In this document: positions 1 through 9,080 of the stretch, one piece after another
Layout: each line of letters begins with the position of its first letter
How positions within the stretch are numbered: position 1 is the stretch's first letter
Origin: Radiobacillus kanasensis
GTDB taxonomy: Bacteria; Bacillota; Bacilli; Bacillales; Amphibacillaceae
Direction: 5' to 3'
Assembly: GCF_021049245.1 (NCBI RefSeq)
Contig: NZ_CP088020.1
Span: 2,610,001 to 2,674,000 of the forward strand
Length of the DNA stretch: 64,000 nt
The notes under the pieces: model-generated
What the model saw: the letters and a program-made list of their open reading frames with translations, nothing else
Told to the model about the DNA's origin: nothing
Database searches by the model: none
Made by a program: the position numbers and the translations under genes

Positions 1-986
1 CTATATTCAATCGCCGTATTAGGATCTTTTAATCCATTTCCTGTTAACACGGTTACAACGGTAGCACCTCTTTCCACTTGATTGTTTCGGATAGCTTTTA
101 ACAAGCCTGCAATAGAAGAACAAGATGCCGGTTCAGCAAAAATACCTTCATTTGCTGCTAACCATTGGTAAGCCTCAATCATTTCATCATCGGTAATTTC
201 ATCAATTAATCCATTTGATTCATCACGTGCCGCTACAGCTTGTTTCCAGCTAGCTGGGTTTCCAATTCGAATTGCAGTACCGACAGTTTCCGGATTTTCA
301 AAGACTCGATCATGAACAATTGCTGCAGCTCCACTTGCCTCGTATCCCATCATTTTAGGGAGAGAGAATCCTTTCTTCTCGTGATACTCTTTGAACCCTT
401 TCCAATAGGCTGTTATGTTACCTGCATTTCCAACAGGAATGAATAAATAGTCTGGTGCATGCCCAAGGGTATCACACACTTCAAAAGCAGCTGTTTTTTG
501 CCCCTCGATCCGATATGGATTAACAGAGTTTACTAACGTAACATGACCTGTTTCCGCCAGTTTTCGAACCATTTTTAAAGCATCATCAAAGTTTCCTTCG
601 ATAGAAAAAATTTCAGCACCGTGCATGACAGCTTGAGCTAATTTACCTTGGGCAATCTTGCCATCTGGTATGACGATAAAACATTTTAAGCCAGCTCGAG
701 CTGCAAATGCGGCAGCTGAAGCAGACGTGTTTCCCGTTGAAGCACAGATAACTGCTTTTGCTCCTTCTTCCACCGCTTTTGCGATGGCCATCACCATACC
801 TCGATCCTTGAACGAACCTGTTGGATTCGCCCCCTCAACCTTTGCATACACATTTATACCGTGCTTTTCAGACAATTTCTCTAATTTAATTAGAGGAGTA
901 TTTCCCTCAAGTAAGCTAATCTTTGGTGTTTTTTCTGATATTGGTAATAAAGCTTCGTATTCTGATAATAAACCTTTCCAGGCCAT
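1..986 (-). CDS. thrC: Threonine synthase (C-terminal end outside window)
   Basis: PLP-dependent cytoplasmic enzyme that makes threonine from O-phosphohomoserine. The reading frame is open to the window edge, so about 328 codons are visible and the C-terminus is missing; the family is usually about 350 aa. The PLP-binding lysine lies in GSFKDRG (Lys60). A phosphate-binding ASTGNTSAS stretch follows near residues 83-91, and a GNAGN loop lies further on. The ATG at 984-986 has a GGGAGG Shine-Dalgarno sequence inside the end of hom, and the hom stop is only two bases upstream, so the two genes are translationally coupled. thrB would be expected beyond the edge. Confidence 0.96.
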   Translation of the reverse strand, partial: MAWKGLLSEYEALLPISEKTPKISLLEGNTPLIKLEKLSEKHGINVYAKVEGANPTGSFKDRGMVMAIAKAVEEGAKAVICASTGNTSASAAAFAARAGLKCFIVIPDGKIAQGKLAQAVMHGAEIFSIEGNFDDALKMVRKLAETGHVTLVNSVNPYRIEGQKTAAFEVCDTLGHAPDYLFIPVGNAGNITAYWKGFKEYHEKKGFSLPKMMGYEASGAAAIVHDRVFENPETVGTAIRIGNPASWKQAVAARDESNGLIDEITDDEMIEAYQWLAANEGIFAEPASCSSIAGLLKAIRNNQVERGATVVTVLTGNGLKDPNTAIEY

Positions 987-988
987 GG

Positions 989-2287
989 TTATTCCTCCCC
1001 ATCCACACGGTAATAGCTGATCACTTTCTTAACAACAGACAGCTCCGTAATTTGTTCTAGACTTTTTCGTAACTGTTCCTTACTTACACTATGCGTTACC
1101 ATCACAATTTCGGCTGTCTGTTCCCTATCACTGGGAAGCTGTAAAATTTTCGCAAAGCTTACTTGTTCATCTGTAAATACATTCGTGAGCTTTTGGAAGG
1201 TTCCAGCTGTATCATCTACTTCCATCCGAATAAAATATTTCATAAATTTTTCTTTGTCTGATTTTAATTTCTTTTCATATTGCGGAGTAACATAGGAATG
1301 TCCGCTGATCCCTAAACGCAAATTTTTAACTGCTTCCATTAAATCCGATACAACAGCAGTTGCCGTTGGAAGTCCACCTGCACCCGGACCATAAAACATC
1401 GTTTCTCCAACCGCTTCCCCATGCACATACACAGCATTATATTCATTCTTTACTTGAGCAAGCGGGTGCTCATTCGGTAGTAAGGTTGGTTCTACACTTA
1501 CTTCTACCTTTCCATCCGCATTGATTGCCGCAATTCCGATTAATTTGATCGTGTAACCCAGTTTACCAGCAAAGGTCAAATCCTCCTGACTGATAGAAGT
1601 AATTCCTTTCACATGAACATCGTCCAATTGAATCGTTGTTTTAAAAGCAAGATTAGCAAGCAAGGTCATCTTCCGTGCTGCATCCAATCCGTCTACATCT
1701 GAAGTAGGGTCCGCTTCCGCATACCCCAATCGTTGCGCTTCCGCTAAAACCGGTTCAAAAGCGAGCTGTTCATCCGTCATTTTCGTTAAAATGAAGTTCG
1801 TCGTTCCATTAACGATTCCCATCATTTTTTGAATTTTATCCGAAGCTAATCCGTCTGATAAGGATCGCAAAATAGGGATCCCACCTGCAACACTAGCTTC
1901 ATAGAATACGTCTACCTTTCTTTCTTTCGCTAATGGAAGTAACTCCTGTCCATAAAGAGCCATGACATCCTTGTTAGCCGTGATGACATGTTTATGGTGG
2001 AGAATCGCTTCTTTCATTAAAGCATACGTTTTCTCGACTCCGCCCATCACTTCAATAATGATATCAATATCGGGATCCTGAACGATTGCATTCGGGTCTG
2101 CCGTTAACTCACTCCCATTTAAATCAATAGCTCTTTTTTTATGAAGATCGTTCACTAAAATTTTTTTAATAGAAACCTCGCAACCTAGCTTATATTTAAT
2201 TTGTTCTCGATGATTTTGCAGGATTTTAACTACTCCCGAACCAACTGTACCTAAGCCACATAACCCTACATGAATGGTCTTTGTCAA
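989..2287 (-). CDS. hom: Homoserine dehydrogenase
   Basis: Reduces aspartate semialdehyde to homoserine with NAD(P)H, the branch step toward threonine and methionine. The 432-aa length is normal for Bacillus Hom. The N-terminal Rossmann motif GLGTVGSG lies at residues 11-18. The central catalytic domain contains the GIVNGTTNF signature. A C-terminal ACT domain (about residues 350-430) suggests allosteric control by an end-product amino acid. It is the first gene of the hom-thrC operon. No T-box or other leader was recognised in the sequence upstream of the ATG. Confidence 0.97.
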   Translation of the reverse strand: MTKTIHVGLCGLGTVGSGVVKILQNHREQIKYKLGCEVSIKKILVNDLHKKRAIDLNGSELTADPNAIVQDPDIDIIIEVMGGVEKTYALMKEAILHHKHVITANKDVMALYGQELLPLAKERKVDVFYEASVAGGIPILRSLSDGLASDKIQKMMGIVNGTTNFILTKMTDEQLAFEPVLAEAQRLGYAEADPTSDVDGLDAARKMTLLANLAFKTTIQLDDVHVKGITSISQEDLTFAGKLGYTIKLIGIAAINADGKVEVSVEPTLLPNEHPLAQVKNEYNAVYVHGEAVGETMFYGPGAGGLPTATAVVSDLMEAVKNLRLGISGHSYVTPQYEKKLKSDKEKFMKYFIRMEVDDTAGTFQKLTNVFTDEQVSFAKILQLPSDREQTAEIVMVTHSVSKEQLRKSLEQITELSVVKKVISYYRVDGEE

Positions 2288-2486
2288 TTTCGCCGCCCCC
2301 TTGATGTGTGTTCCTCCAAAAGATACACTTGTTTATCTATAGTGGACATTATACCTTTCGACCATCTGATAATCAAGGTTAAATTTATTTCTACATTAGT
2401 TTCTCTTTTGATTTCCATTACGGAAATCACTTTCATGAGTGACGGCAATCCACTCCCTAGTTTCAGAGCTGAATTTCTTATCTCTT
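2288..2486. other. Intergenic, nothing recognised
   Basis: About 200 bases between the hom start and the structured repeat. No riboswitch, T-box or convincing gene was seen. The open frame at 2270-2530 runs into the repeat and has no ribosome-binding site, so it is taken as chance. Confidence 0.5.
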
Positions 2487-2980
2487 ATAACAAAAGCTCG
2501 GGGCGCCCGGGTTTAAGGATTACAGACTAAAACCGTCCTATGCGGACAACGTCTGCAGCCCCCTTGCCGGGGCCAAGGACGGACTGTGCCTGGCCATTGC
2601 CAGGTGGTTCGAGTTGCCGCTCAGAAGCGGCGGTTTTAATCGAACATTCTTACGTCGGAGGTAAAGGAAACATGCCCCTACATAGGGGTATGCCAACCTT
2701 TGGCGCATAGCCCGGTTTTAGTTGGCCTTCCTTAATCATCCAAGGTTAAGGAAATTCAACTAACGTTGAACAGTTATCGGACAGAGGTGAGGGAAGTCTC
2801 GCTAGTTGCTGGGTGCGTTAGGAAGCGGAGCGGGCTCGCCCAGATACTCACCGCTAGTAGGGCTCCGCAAGTGACGAAGCTTGTGACTGTAGGAGAACTG
2901 CTAAGACGTGCGTATCTAGCCCGCGCAGCTGAACTGGAGCTGGACAGTATGTTTATCCACACCAGGCAAATTTTATAATT
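2487..2980 (+). repeat. Long copy of a structured dispersed repeat
   Basis: Non-coding element of about 495 bp, richer in GC than its surroundings. It shares four blocks with a short copy at 42423-42619: ATAACAAAAGC at the start; GTCGGAG.TAAAGGAAAC near 2653-2670; ACAGAGGTGAGGGAAGTCTC plus the bases just after it (2781-2812); and GTATGTTTATCCACACCAGG with its AT-rich end (2947-2980). Between the blocks it carries hairpins missing or reduced in the short copy, such as CCTGGCCATTGCCAGG, GCCGCTCAGAAGCGGC, a CCCCTA/TAGGGG hairpin at 2674-2690 and TTCCTTAA/TTAAGGAA. GCGGAGC near 2825 can pair with GCTCCGC near 2863, and this crosses a CTGGGTG/CGCCCAG helix, so a pseudoknot is possible. Strand is given as shown here and is not proven. 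Confidence 0.7.
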
Positions 2981-2989
2981 TCCTGGTAT

Positions 2990-3026
2990 AAAAAAATCAG
3001 CATGACCTCCACTTCAGCCATGCTGT
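2990..3026 (-). terminator. Terminator of the 2-hydroxyacid dehydrogenase gene
   Basis: On the minus strand an ACAGCATG/CATGCTGA stem with a 14-base loop is followed by a run of T, just after the gene's stop codon. Confidence 0.7.
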
Positions 3027-3032
3027 TTCTTT

Positions 3033-3998
3033 TCATCGTATAGGAGTAACGGGTGGCTTTCCTTGTAACACACTCGTTACGTTGTCGAGACAAAGTTTAA
3101 TCATCGCTTCTCGTGTTTCTTCACTTGCAGATCCAATATGCGGTAGACAAACCACTTGATTTAAGCTTAACAGTGGATGATTTGGATCTACCGGCTCTTG
3201 TTGAAAGACGTCTAGCCCTGCTGCCCGAATCTGTCCAGAAACAAGCGCGTCATAAAGTGCTTCTTCATCGACCACTGCACCACGTGATACATTAATAAAG
3301 ATAGCTGTTTGTTTCATTCTTTCAAAAGCATCTTTATTAAACAACCCTTTTGTTTCGTCCGTTAATGGCGTTAAGCATACTACAAAATCGGACTTTTCAA
3401 GCAGTTCCTCGAACGAACAGAACTGGGCAGCAAGTTCTTTCTCTGCTTCTTCCTTCTTCGTACGGTTATGATAAAGGATCTCCATACCGAAGCCCTTTGC
3501 TCTTCTTGCGACCGCTTCGCCAATTCGTCCCATTCCGACAATTCCAATATTTTTTTGATTCATTTCACTTCCTGCCAACAAGAAAGGCGACCACTGCTTC
3601 CACTTCCCTTGCCGAACAAACTGATCTGCTTCTATCAATCTTCTTCCAGTTGCAAGCAATAAAGCAAAGGTTAAATCAGCAGTTGCTTCTGTTAATACAT
3701 CTGGCGTATTCGTTGCAACAATCCCTCTATTTTCGATAACTTTTAGGTCAAGGTTATCATATCCGACTGCTAAGTTAGCTATTACTTTTAACCGTTTAGC
3801 CTTTTGCAAAATCTCCTCATTGACTTTATCGGATAACATCGTAACGATACCATCTGCCTCAGCCATTTCCTTTTCTAATGTTTCTTGATCTACTGGCAGG
3901 TCATCATGTTTCCACATTCCTATATTTGCTATTTCTCGGTATGGTTCCACAAGTTGTTCTGGTACTTGTCTTGTAATATACACATATGGCTTGCTCAC
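3033..3998 (-). CDS. D-isomer-specific 2-hydroxyacid dehydrogenase (glyoxylate/hydroxypyruvate reductase type)
   Basis: NAD(P)-dependent reductase of 2-keto acids such as glyoxylate, hydroxypyruvate or 2-ketogluconate; the exact substrate cannot be read from the sequence. The nucleotide-binding motif GMGRIG is present. The catalytic Arg (NVSRGAVVDE), Glu (QEPVDPNHPL) and His (LPHIGSASEETR) are all present. A TTG start at 4022 is possible, but the GTG at 3996-3998 has a strong AAAGGAGAGGAG site and gives the normal family start SKPYVYITR, so it is preferred (321 aa). It begins 17 bases after the yutH stop. It is an insertion relative to the B. subtilis order hom-yutH. Confidence 0.93.
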   Translation of the reverse strand: MSKPYVYITRQVPEQLVEPYREIANIGMWKHDDLPVDQETLEKEMAEADGIVTMLSDKVNEEILQKAKRLKVIANLAVGYDNLDLKVIENRGIVATNTPDVLTEATADLTFALLLATGRRLIEADQFVRQGKWKQWSPFLLAGSEMNQKNIGIVGMGRIGEAVARRAKGFGMEILYHNRTKKEEAEKELAAQFCSFEELLEKSDFVVCLTPLTDETKGLFNKDAFERMKQTAIFINVSRGAVVDEEALYDALVSGQIRAAGLDVFQQEPVDPNHPLLSLNQVVCLPHIGSASEETREAMIKLCLDNVTSVLQGKPPVTPIR

Positions 3999-4015
3999 AA
4001 TCGTTCTCCTCTCCT

Positions 4016-4990
4016 TTACCAATCAATGCTTGGAATATTTGTTTCTTCTTTTGATAGTCCCATTTCTTGAAAAAATCTTTTCAAGTTACTTTCGTAAACT
4101 CTAGATTTCATTAATAGAGAATGATATGACTGATAAACAGGTTCGGTATCCTTATATGAAAACCCTTCCTCTAAACAATCAAATAAATGGATGGGCAATA
4201 ATAAACGGGCATAAATTAAACGCCAACTAAAAATCGACAGCTGTTTCACCTGTTCGTACTCCTGGATAAAGACACGTAAAAGTTGAAAACAATCGTCCTC
4301 TTCTTGTAAGAAATACGGTCGTATGTATTCTGCAATATCTCTCGCTGGATGGTCATAAACGATGTCATGTGGCCAGATAACACTTTGCTCTAATTGATGT
4401 TCATATCGTTGAAAACAAACTGTTCCACGATCTGCCTCATGGTACCGCCAGTCTTTTTCCGTCTCTTCTAAATATTGTAACGCATTTTCTGTTAAACCAA
4501 TCAAATAAGGGAACGTATCTACAAATAAACGTTGGAATTTCGTGACAGGTCTTTCCGCCCACTGTTTCGAATAGATACGTTCAAAAGCAGCAAGCTTTTC
4601 CGTCCACAGGGACGCCCATTGTCCGTAGCTAGAAATCAAAACCGGTTCATAAGGGTACTGACTACCTAAATGATGAAAATGTGCTAATAGAGTGCCCGGG
4701 TGCTCAGGTCGATGTCCCTGTAACGGTCTTCCACAGCAAACCATATACTCTTTCTTTTGATGAAGAGTTAATAGATATCCACTCTTACTGAAAATAGGTG
4801 TAGTAAAATGGTCTACGCCATGCACGAGCATAAAATCTGATAATGCTTTCTGCTCCAAAAGTACCTCTTCATTGTTTTCATTAGGAATGATAAAATAGGT
4901 ATCAATTCCTTTTTTATAACCATCATATCCATTTATGGTTGTCTTTTGCCCATCAAAACCATCTACATATTGAGATAATATATGCTCCAT
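4016..4990 (-). CDS. yutH: Spore coat-associated protein YutH (kinase-like fold)
   Basis: 324-aa member of the CotS/YutH group of kinase-like spore-coat proteins. The family is known for association with the endospore coat, but no enzymatic activity has been assigned. The protein is rich in aromatic residues (many Tyr, Trp and Phe). It has a plausible phosphotransferase-like segment around VIWPHDIVYDHPARDI, where kinases have an HxD-type loop. There is no signal peptide. A GGGGAG ribosome-binding site precedes the ATG. The assignment rests on fold type plus position next to hom and yutG, as in B. subtilis. Confidence 0.88.
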   Translation of the reverse strand: MEHILSQYVDGFDGQKTTINGYDGYKKGIDTYFIIPNENNEEVLLEQKALSDFMLVHGVDHFTTPIFSKSGYLLTLHQKKEYMVCCGRPLQGHRPEHPGTLLAHFHHLGSQYPYEPVLISSYGQWASLWTEKLAAFERIYSKQWAERPVTKFQRLFVDTFPYLIGLTENALQYLEETEKDWRYHEADRGTVCFQRYEHQLEQSVIWPHDIVYDHPARDIAEYIRPYFLQEEDDCFQLLRVFIQEYEQVKQLSIFSWRLIYARLLLPIHLFDCLEEGFSYKDTEPVYQSYHSLLMKSRVYESNLKRFFQEMGLSKEETNIPSIDW

Positions 4991-5116
4991 GTTGGTTATC
5001 TCCCCTTTTTTAGCATTTGATATATTCTATGTATATTTTGGGGATTTCTGAACCTAAGCATGCTTAACAACACAGATAATGGGTATTGTAAGAGGAGAAT
5101 ACTAAAGTTAGGTGTG

Positions 5117-5629
5117 ATGACGTTGTCCGAAAAGAAGAAATCAGCGGTAGAAATAAAAGCAAGAGCATGGTTAGAAGAACGCGGTGTAACACTCGATGAT
5201 ATCGCCGAATTAGTTCATTACTTACAAGCTAAATACCATGACCATTTAACAAAAGAAGAATGTAAATTTCACGTAGAGAAAGTTTTATCAAAACGAGAAG
5301 TACAAAACGCCATTTTAACTGGCATTCAACTAGATGTTTTAGCAGAGAAAAAAATGCTGGAACAGCCCCTTCAGTCTACGATCGAAACAGATGAAGGATT
5401 ATACGGTGTGGATGAAATTATCGCTTTATCCATCGTTAATGTTTATGGCTCCATTGGGTTTACTAACTACGGTTACATTGACAAACAAAAACCTGGTATC
5501 CTCGAAAAACTAAATGATAAATCCACTGGTAGCTGTCATACGTTCTTAGATGATATTGTCGGGGCCATAGCAGCGGCAGCTTCTAGTCGGTTGGCACACA
5601 GTTCAGCACACGAAGAAGAAATGGATTAA
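5117..5629 (+). CDS. yutG: YutG, phosphatidylglycerophosphatase A-family protein
   Basis: 170-aa protein of the PgpA-like family. The family is linked to dephosphorylation of phosphatidylglycerophosphate in phospholipid synthesis; the Bacillus member's substrate is less certain. Family signatures visible are WLEERGVTLDDIAELV at the N-terminus, TGIQLDVLAE, DEGLYGVDEI, SIVNVYGSIGFTNYGY and FLDDIVGAIAAAA. An earlier ATG at 5060 has no ribosome-binding site. The ATG at 5117 matches the usual start and length (about 165 aa in B. subtilis). It is divergent from yutH. Confidence 0.9.
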   Translation: MTLSEKKKSAVEIKARAWLEERGVTLDDIAELVHYLQAKYHDHLTKEECKFHVEKVLSKREVQNAILTGIQLDVLAEKKMLEQPLQSTIETDEGLYGVDEIIALSIVNVYGSIGFTNYGYIDKQKPGILEKLNDKSTGSCHTFLDDIVGAIAAAASSRLAHSSAHEEEMD

Positions 5630-5690
5630 AAAAGGGAACCTGAAGCTATAGGCATCAAATGAACTATTATTTATGACCTGGAAACAAGTA

Positions 5691-5769
5691 TTTTAATCCT
5701 AATAAAATCCGGACTATGGATCGAAATTTCTTTCATTAGAATTCGATTCAGTTCGGATTTTTCTTTTTC
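5691..5769 (+). terminator. Repeated terminator cassette, copy 1 (after yutG)
   Basis: A CCGGACT/AGTTCGG stem is flanked by the conserved arms TTAATCCTAATAAAAT (left) and ATTTTTCTTTTT (right). The same arms and stem occur at 13982-14052 and 35646-35720 in the opposite orientation. Here the T-rich arm lies downstream of yutG on the plus strand. Confidence 0.75.
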
Positions 5770-5844
5770 AAATCATCTTCTCTATTAGAAAGAATTGTGC
5801 TAAAATTCTAACGTTATGTTAATTTCTGACTAAGAGGGGATTTT

Positions 5845-7398
5845 ATGAAAAAAAGATTGTACTGGATATTGCCACTTATTCTTGTTTTTATCGGACTAGG
5901 ATTATTATTTTCCCGCAACATTGCTCATGTAACAGAACCACCAGAATCGGATTGGAGTCGTGAATTATTGCTATTTGAAACAGATGTCAATCAGCAACCG
6001 CTTGTCACTTCCAATGCGGATTCGTTTCATATCGCAAGCTATAATACTAATTCTAAACTCGTTAAAAAAACCTATAATAATCAGATAGAACTAACAAATA
6101 CGATCACCTTTGACGTTCCTTATACGAAATGGACAAAAGTCTTTGTGAAAGACGATAAAGCGATTTATTTTGACTACGAAAATATTAATAACGGGGAAAC
6201 AAAAGAACGGATTGATGAAGCGACGAACTTTTACGCCTTACAAGATACAATTCTATATATGAAAGGCAGTGACTTGTACCAGCTTGATCCCGAAACGGAC
6301 ACCCCAACAAAAATAAAAACATTTGAAGACAATACAGAAGAAATTACTCCGTTCCAACAGGGAGGCTCCATCTGGTTTATCGCAACCCACTCTACGAATA
6401 ACTCTGCCCAGTTAGATGTCTACCGACTGGAAGGGCAAAACGTCGAGCTCGTAACCCAGCCAACTTTTGAGTTACAATCCGGTGAGCTTCTCAAGGAACT
6501 TTCGTTTGCTACGAAAAACGACAAAGTTGCTTTCTTATTGGAAACAGAACGAAAAAATACAGGTGGGGCACCACCCGTCTATACGACATATCTGGCTGAG
6601 GGTGAACTTAAAGACACGTCCTTTGATACGAGAACCTTAACTTACTATGATCCACATAGCAAGAATCCTCTAAGGGAAGCTGGGGATGCCACCCTTTCGT
6701 ATCACGGAGAAAATCTAGTCATTTTGTTTGCGGCGAATGGATATAGTCAAACGAAGCATGGAGAAACTTCAGCCTTTAATATTTATGCTGCTACGTTTGA
6801 TGGTGAAAAGATGATCGTGGAGCGTCGTAGCAATACAGCCGCAATCTCATCTAAACCTCAATGGATAGATGAAAACTCTATTGCTTGGCTGGACTTAGCT
6901 GGGGATCATTATAAGCTTCTGTACTCATCCTCTGATTCTAAAATTATGGAAAAAGCGAAGCAAATAACTGGGGAAAATTTGATGGCTGCATTAGGTAAGA
7001 CATTACTCATGGCTGCAAGCTCATTCATCGGATATATCCTTTCTTCCATTTGGTTTATTTGGCCATTGTTGTTCATTGTTGTATTATTCCTTGTGAGAAA
7101 ACGATTATTAGATCAGGATCCAAGTTGGCTTTTCTACGGCGGTGCACTCATTTATTTAATAGCGGCAGTCATTTTTAAACACCGCTTCTTCGTCGAAAAC
7201 ATTTACGATAAAGGGCCAGAATACTTAACGTTTAGTGGTAGTAGCTATGTGTATATATTCGGTTTTGCTTTATTGGCTTACCTATTCTCTTGGATGGGCT
7301 ACAAACGTAAAGAATGGGCTTCCACGACCCGATTATTCTTTTTTGTTTTCTTCCACCTCGTACTGCTTATTGTATATTTTGGACCATATATGATATAA
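5845..7398 (+). CDS. Membrane protein of unknown function with large extracytoplasmic domain
   Basis: 517 aa, family not recognised. An N-terminal signal-anchor (about residues 4-23) is followed by about 360 residues predicted outside the membrane. These alternate short hydrophobic strands with turns (for example YFDYENIN, LYMKGSDLYQLD, SIWFIATHS), which suggests a beta-propeller-like fold. Four hydrophobic segments follow near residues 390-415, 428-445, 466-485 and 494-515. No catalytic motif was seen. AGAGGGG precedes the ATG. It sits alone between two terminators, inserted between yutG and yutF relative to B. subtilis. Confidence 0.85.
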   Translation: MKKRLYWILPLILVFIGLGLLFSRNIAHVTEPPESDWSRELLLFETDVNQQPLVTSNADSFHIASYNTNSKLVKKTYNNQIELTNTITFDVPYTKWTKVFVKDDKAIYFDYENINNGETKERIDEATNFYALQDTILYMKGSDLYQLDPETDTPTKIKTFEDNTEEITPFQQGGSIWFIATHSTNNSAQLDVYRLEGQNVELVTQPTFELQSGELLKELSFATKNDKVAFLLETERKNTGGAPPVYTTYLAEGELKDTSFDTRTLTYYDPHSKNPLREAGDATLSYHGENLVILFAANGYSQTKHGETSAFNIYAATFDGEKMIVERRSNTAAISSKPQWIDENSIAWLDLAGDHYKLLYSSSDSKIMEKAKQITGENLMAALGKTLLMAASSFIGYILSSIWFIWPLLFIVVLFLVRKRLLDQDPSWLFYGGALIYLIAAVIFKHRFFVENIYDKGPEYLTFSGSSYVYIFGFALLAYLFSWMGYKRKEWASTTRLFFFVFFHLVLLIVYFGPYMI

Positions 7399-7403
7399 AA
7401 AAT

Positions 7404-7433
7404 AAAGCTAGGAGATATGTGTCTCCTAGCTTT
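7404..7433. terminator. Bidirectional terminator
   Basis: AAAGCTAGGAGA/TCTCCTAGCTTT stem with a short loop between two convergent genes (the membrane protein and yutF). Confidence 0.85.
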
Positions 7434-7435
7434 GT

Positions 7436-8209
7436 TTATCTAATATTCGGTAACCAGTCCATTAAAGAATGGACTTGATAGGTTGGCTGCGTCATTTCCT
7501 GCATAAGATCCGCTTCAGAGGTAATGCCAGTAAAAACCATTAGCGTATCGATCCCCGCACGGATTCCAGCTAAAATATCTGTCTGGTAATTATCCCCGAC
7601 CATCATCGTCTCTTCTTTATCCAGACCCATCTTTTCAATCGCATACTCCATAATAATCGGTTCTGGTTTCCCGATAAAAACAGGCTGCACCCCCGTACTA
7701 ACCGTAATGACAGAAGTTAAAGATCCATTTCCCGGTAATAACCCTCTTTCTATAGGAATGGCTACATCTGCATTTGTAGAGAGAAATTTAGCCCCATCTC
7801 TTACCATTAAGCAGCCTTTTGCAAGCTTTTCATAACTAATTTCCCGGTCAATTCCCACGACGACATAATCCGCTTGAGAATCGGTTATCGTTAACCCTGA
7901 CTTTTTTATAGCATCTGTTAATCCTTCTTCTCCTATGACATACACAGTAGCATCTTTTTTTTGCTGTTGAATATAGGCAGCTGTTGCCATACTGGACGTA
8001 ACGACTTGCTCAGGAACGGTTGGGATGTCCATTTGAATTAACTTCTCAGCTACCTTCTCTGGTGTTGCCGAAGAATTATTTGTCAAAAATAAATAAGGCA
8101 TGTTCCTATTTTTTAATGTTTTTACAAAGTCTGAAGCCGCCTCTATTTTTTCAGAACCACGATACATGGTTCCATCTAAATCAACAAGGTACCCCTTATA
8201 CTCTTTCAA
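7436..8209 (-). CDS. yutF: HAD-superfamily phosphatase YutF (NagD/4-nitrophenylphosphatase type)
   Basis: 257-aa cytoplasmic phosphatase of the HAD IIA (NagD-like) group. Motif I is DLDGTMYRG with the nucleophile Asp near the N-terminus; motif II is FLTNNSS; the Lys motif is IGKPEP; motif III/IV is MVGDNYQTDI. The physiological substrate is unknown; sugar phosphates or nucleotides are typical. The frame extends to a GTG at 8227, but a GGAGGGGGG site lies about seven bases before the TTG at 8207-8209. That start gives KEYKGYLVDLDGT, matching the family, so TTG is chosen. It begins 17 bases after the yutE stop, so the two form an operon. Confidence 0.92.
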   Translation of the reverse strand: MKEYKGYLVDLDGTMYRGSEKIEAASDFVKTLKNRNMPYLFLTNNSSATPEKVAEKLIQMDIPTVPEQVVTSSMATAAYIQQQKKDATVYVIGEEGLTDAIKKSGLTITDSQADYVVVGIDREISYEKLAKGCLMVRDGAKFLSTNADVAIPIERGLLPGNGSLTSVITVSTGVQPVFIGKPEPIIMEYAIEKMGLDKEETMMVGDNYQTDILAGIRAGIDTLMVFTGITSEADLMQEMTQPTYQVHSLMDWLPNIR

Positions 8210-8226
8210 AGCTTTACCCCCCTCCA

Positions 8227-8661
8227 CTATTTAGAAAATGCATTAGCCACGCCTAATTCTTGATCTAAATAGGTGCGGATTCTCGTACTAAATTGCCCTA
8301 GTACGTCTCTATTCTTATTCATGACATCGAATAGCTGATTATGATCAATGCTTAAGTATTCTTTGACAAGTGGGATACGAAGATCGACGATTTCTTTGTA
8401 GCGATCGGACTCTTCCTCCGGTAACACTCTTTCATCCACTAAAATATCAATAATATCATGAAAACTTCCAGGGTCCCTCATAATAAATCCATCAATCATC
8501 ATATTTCCAACATCAAGCATAGCCTCAATAGTCATATGTATCATACGTTCTAAGCTTAATTTTTCTAAAAAGGAGTCATAGGAATGGTCGAAAAGCTCCT
8601 GAAGAAGTCCATCCACATATAATAACGTTCTTTCAATTTGATCTCGGTCTACAAAATACAT
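8227..8661 (-). CDS. yutE: YutE, DUF86/HepT-like protein
   Basis: 144-aa all-helical protein of the DUF86 family, which includes HepT-type toxins. Here it stands alone: no MntA nucleotidyltransferase partner is encoded next to it. HepT toxins carry an RX4-6HXY motif; the equivalent position here reads RIPLVKEY, with Lys in place of the His. Toxin activity is therefore doubtful, and a housekeeping role seems more likely. The ATG at 8659-8661 with a GGAGGG site is preferred to the upstream GTG. Confidence 0.85.
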   Translation of the reverse strand: MYFVDRDQIERTLLYVDGLLQELFDHSYDSFLEKLSLERMIHMTIEAMLDVGNMMIDGFIMRDPGSFHDIIDILVDERVLPEEESDRYKEIVDLRIPLVKEYLSIDHNQLFDVMNKNRDVLGQFSTRIRTYLDQELGVANAFSK

Positions 8662-8777
8662 CGGATAACCCTCCACTTAGTTGATAACTTTATCATAGCA
8701 TATTTGTCCCACTTAATATTCCTTCCTAGTTTTGCTATGATAAGAAAAGGAGAGAAACGAGAATGGAGGCGAGTTAG

Positions 8778-9035
8778 ATGGACAAATTTTTAGAGGATAA
8801 ACAGATACAGATACCCGCGCGAAAGGTGAGCATTAAAGGAAGGTACCACCGTTATGATCTTCTTATTGTAGAAGAAGAGGACGGTAAAAAAATCGTTTTA
8901 GATTTAAACGGTGGTCGTTTTAGCCATATGGAGATAGCAGATATAGATAAGGAAGGTTTCATTGAGCATGCCCTTCAATTAACGGAAATAGAAGCAGATG
9001 AATTAAAGCCTTACTTGAAAGAAATTATCTCATAG
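8778..9035 (+). CDS. Small conserved-looking protein, unknown function
   Basis: 85-aa acidic soluble protein. GGAGGCGAG lies nine bases before the ATG. The sequence has a regular beta pattern (IKGRYHRYDLLIVEEEDGK, KIVLDLNGGRF) followed by a helical C-terminus. No motif was recognised and no name is proposed. It is divergent from yutE and followed 45 bases later by another small gene. Confidence 0.75.
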   Translation: MDKFLEDKQIQIPARKVSIKGRYHRYDLLIVEEEDGKKIVLDLNGGRFSHMEIADIDKEGFIEHALQLTEIEADELKPYLKEIIS

Positions 9036-9080
9036 TTACGCGTCTTCCTGGTTATGCTACCTAACAGGAGGCGATTAGCT

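Noticed and set aside
658..1020. Open frame antisense to thrC and hom
   Set aside because: Shadow of the real genes, which have clear motifs on the other strand.
2288..2486. T-box or other amino-acid leader before hom
   Set aside because: No TGGGATGG-type T-box sequence, specifier stem or terminator was found.
2540..2960. Possible RNase P RNA or group I/II intron in the long repeat
   Set aside because: GGTAAAGGAAAC resembles the RNase P conserved region only superficially; the ACAGAA and other universal parts are missing, and no intron domain V or P7 core was found.
2270..2978. Open frames at 2270-2530, 2766-2978 and 2774-2962
   Set aside because: They lie in or run into the structured repeat, exist on both strands and have no ribosome-binding site or protein-like composition.
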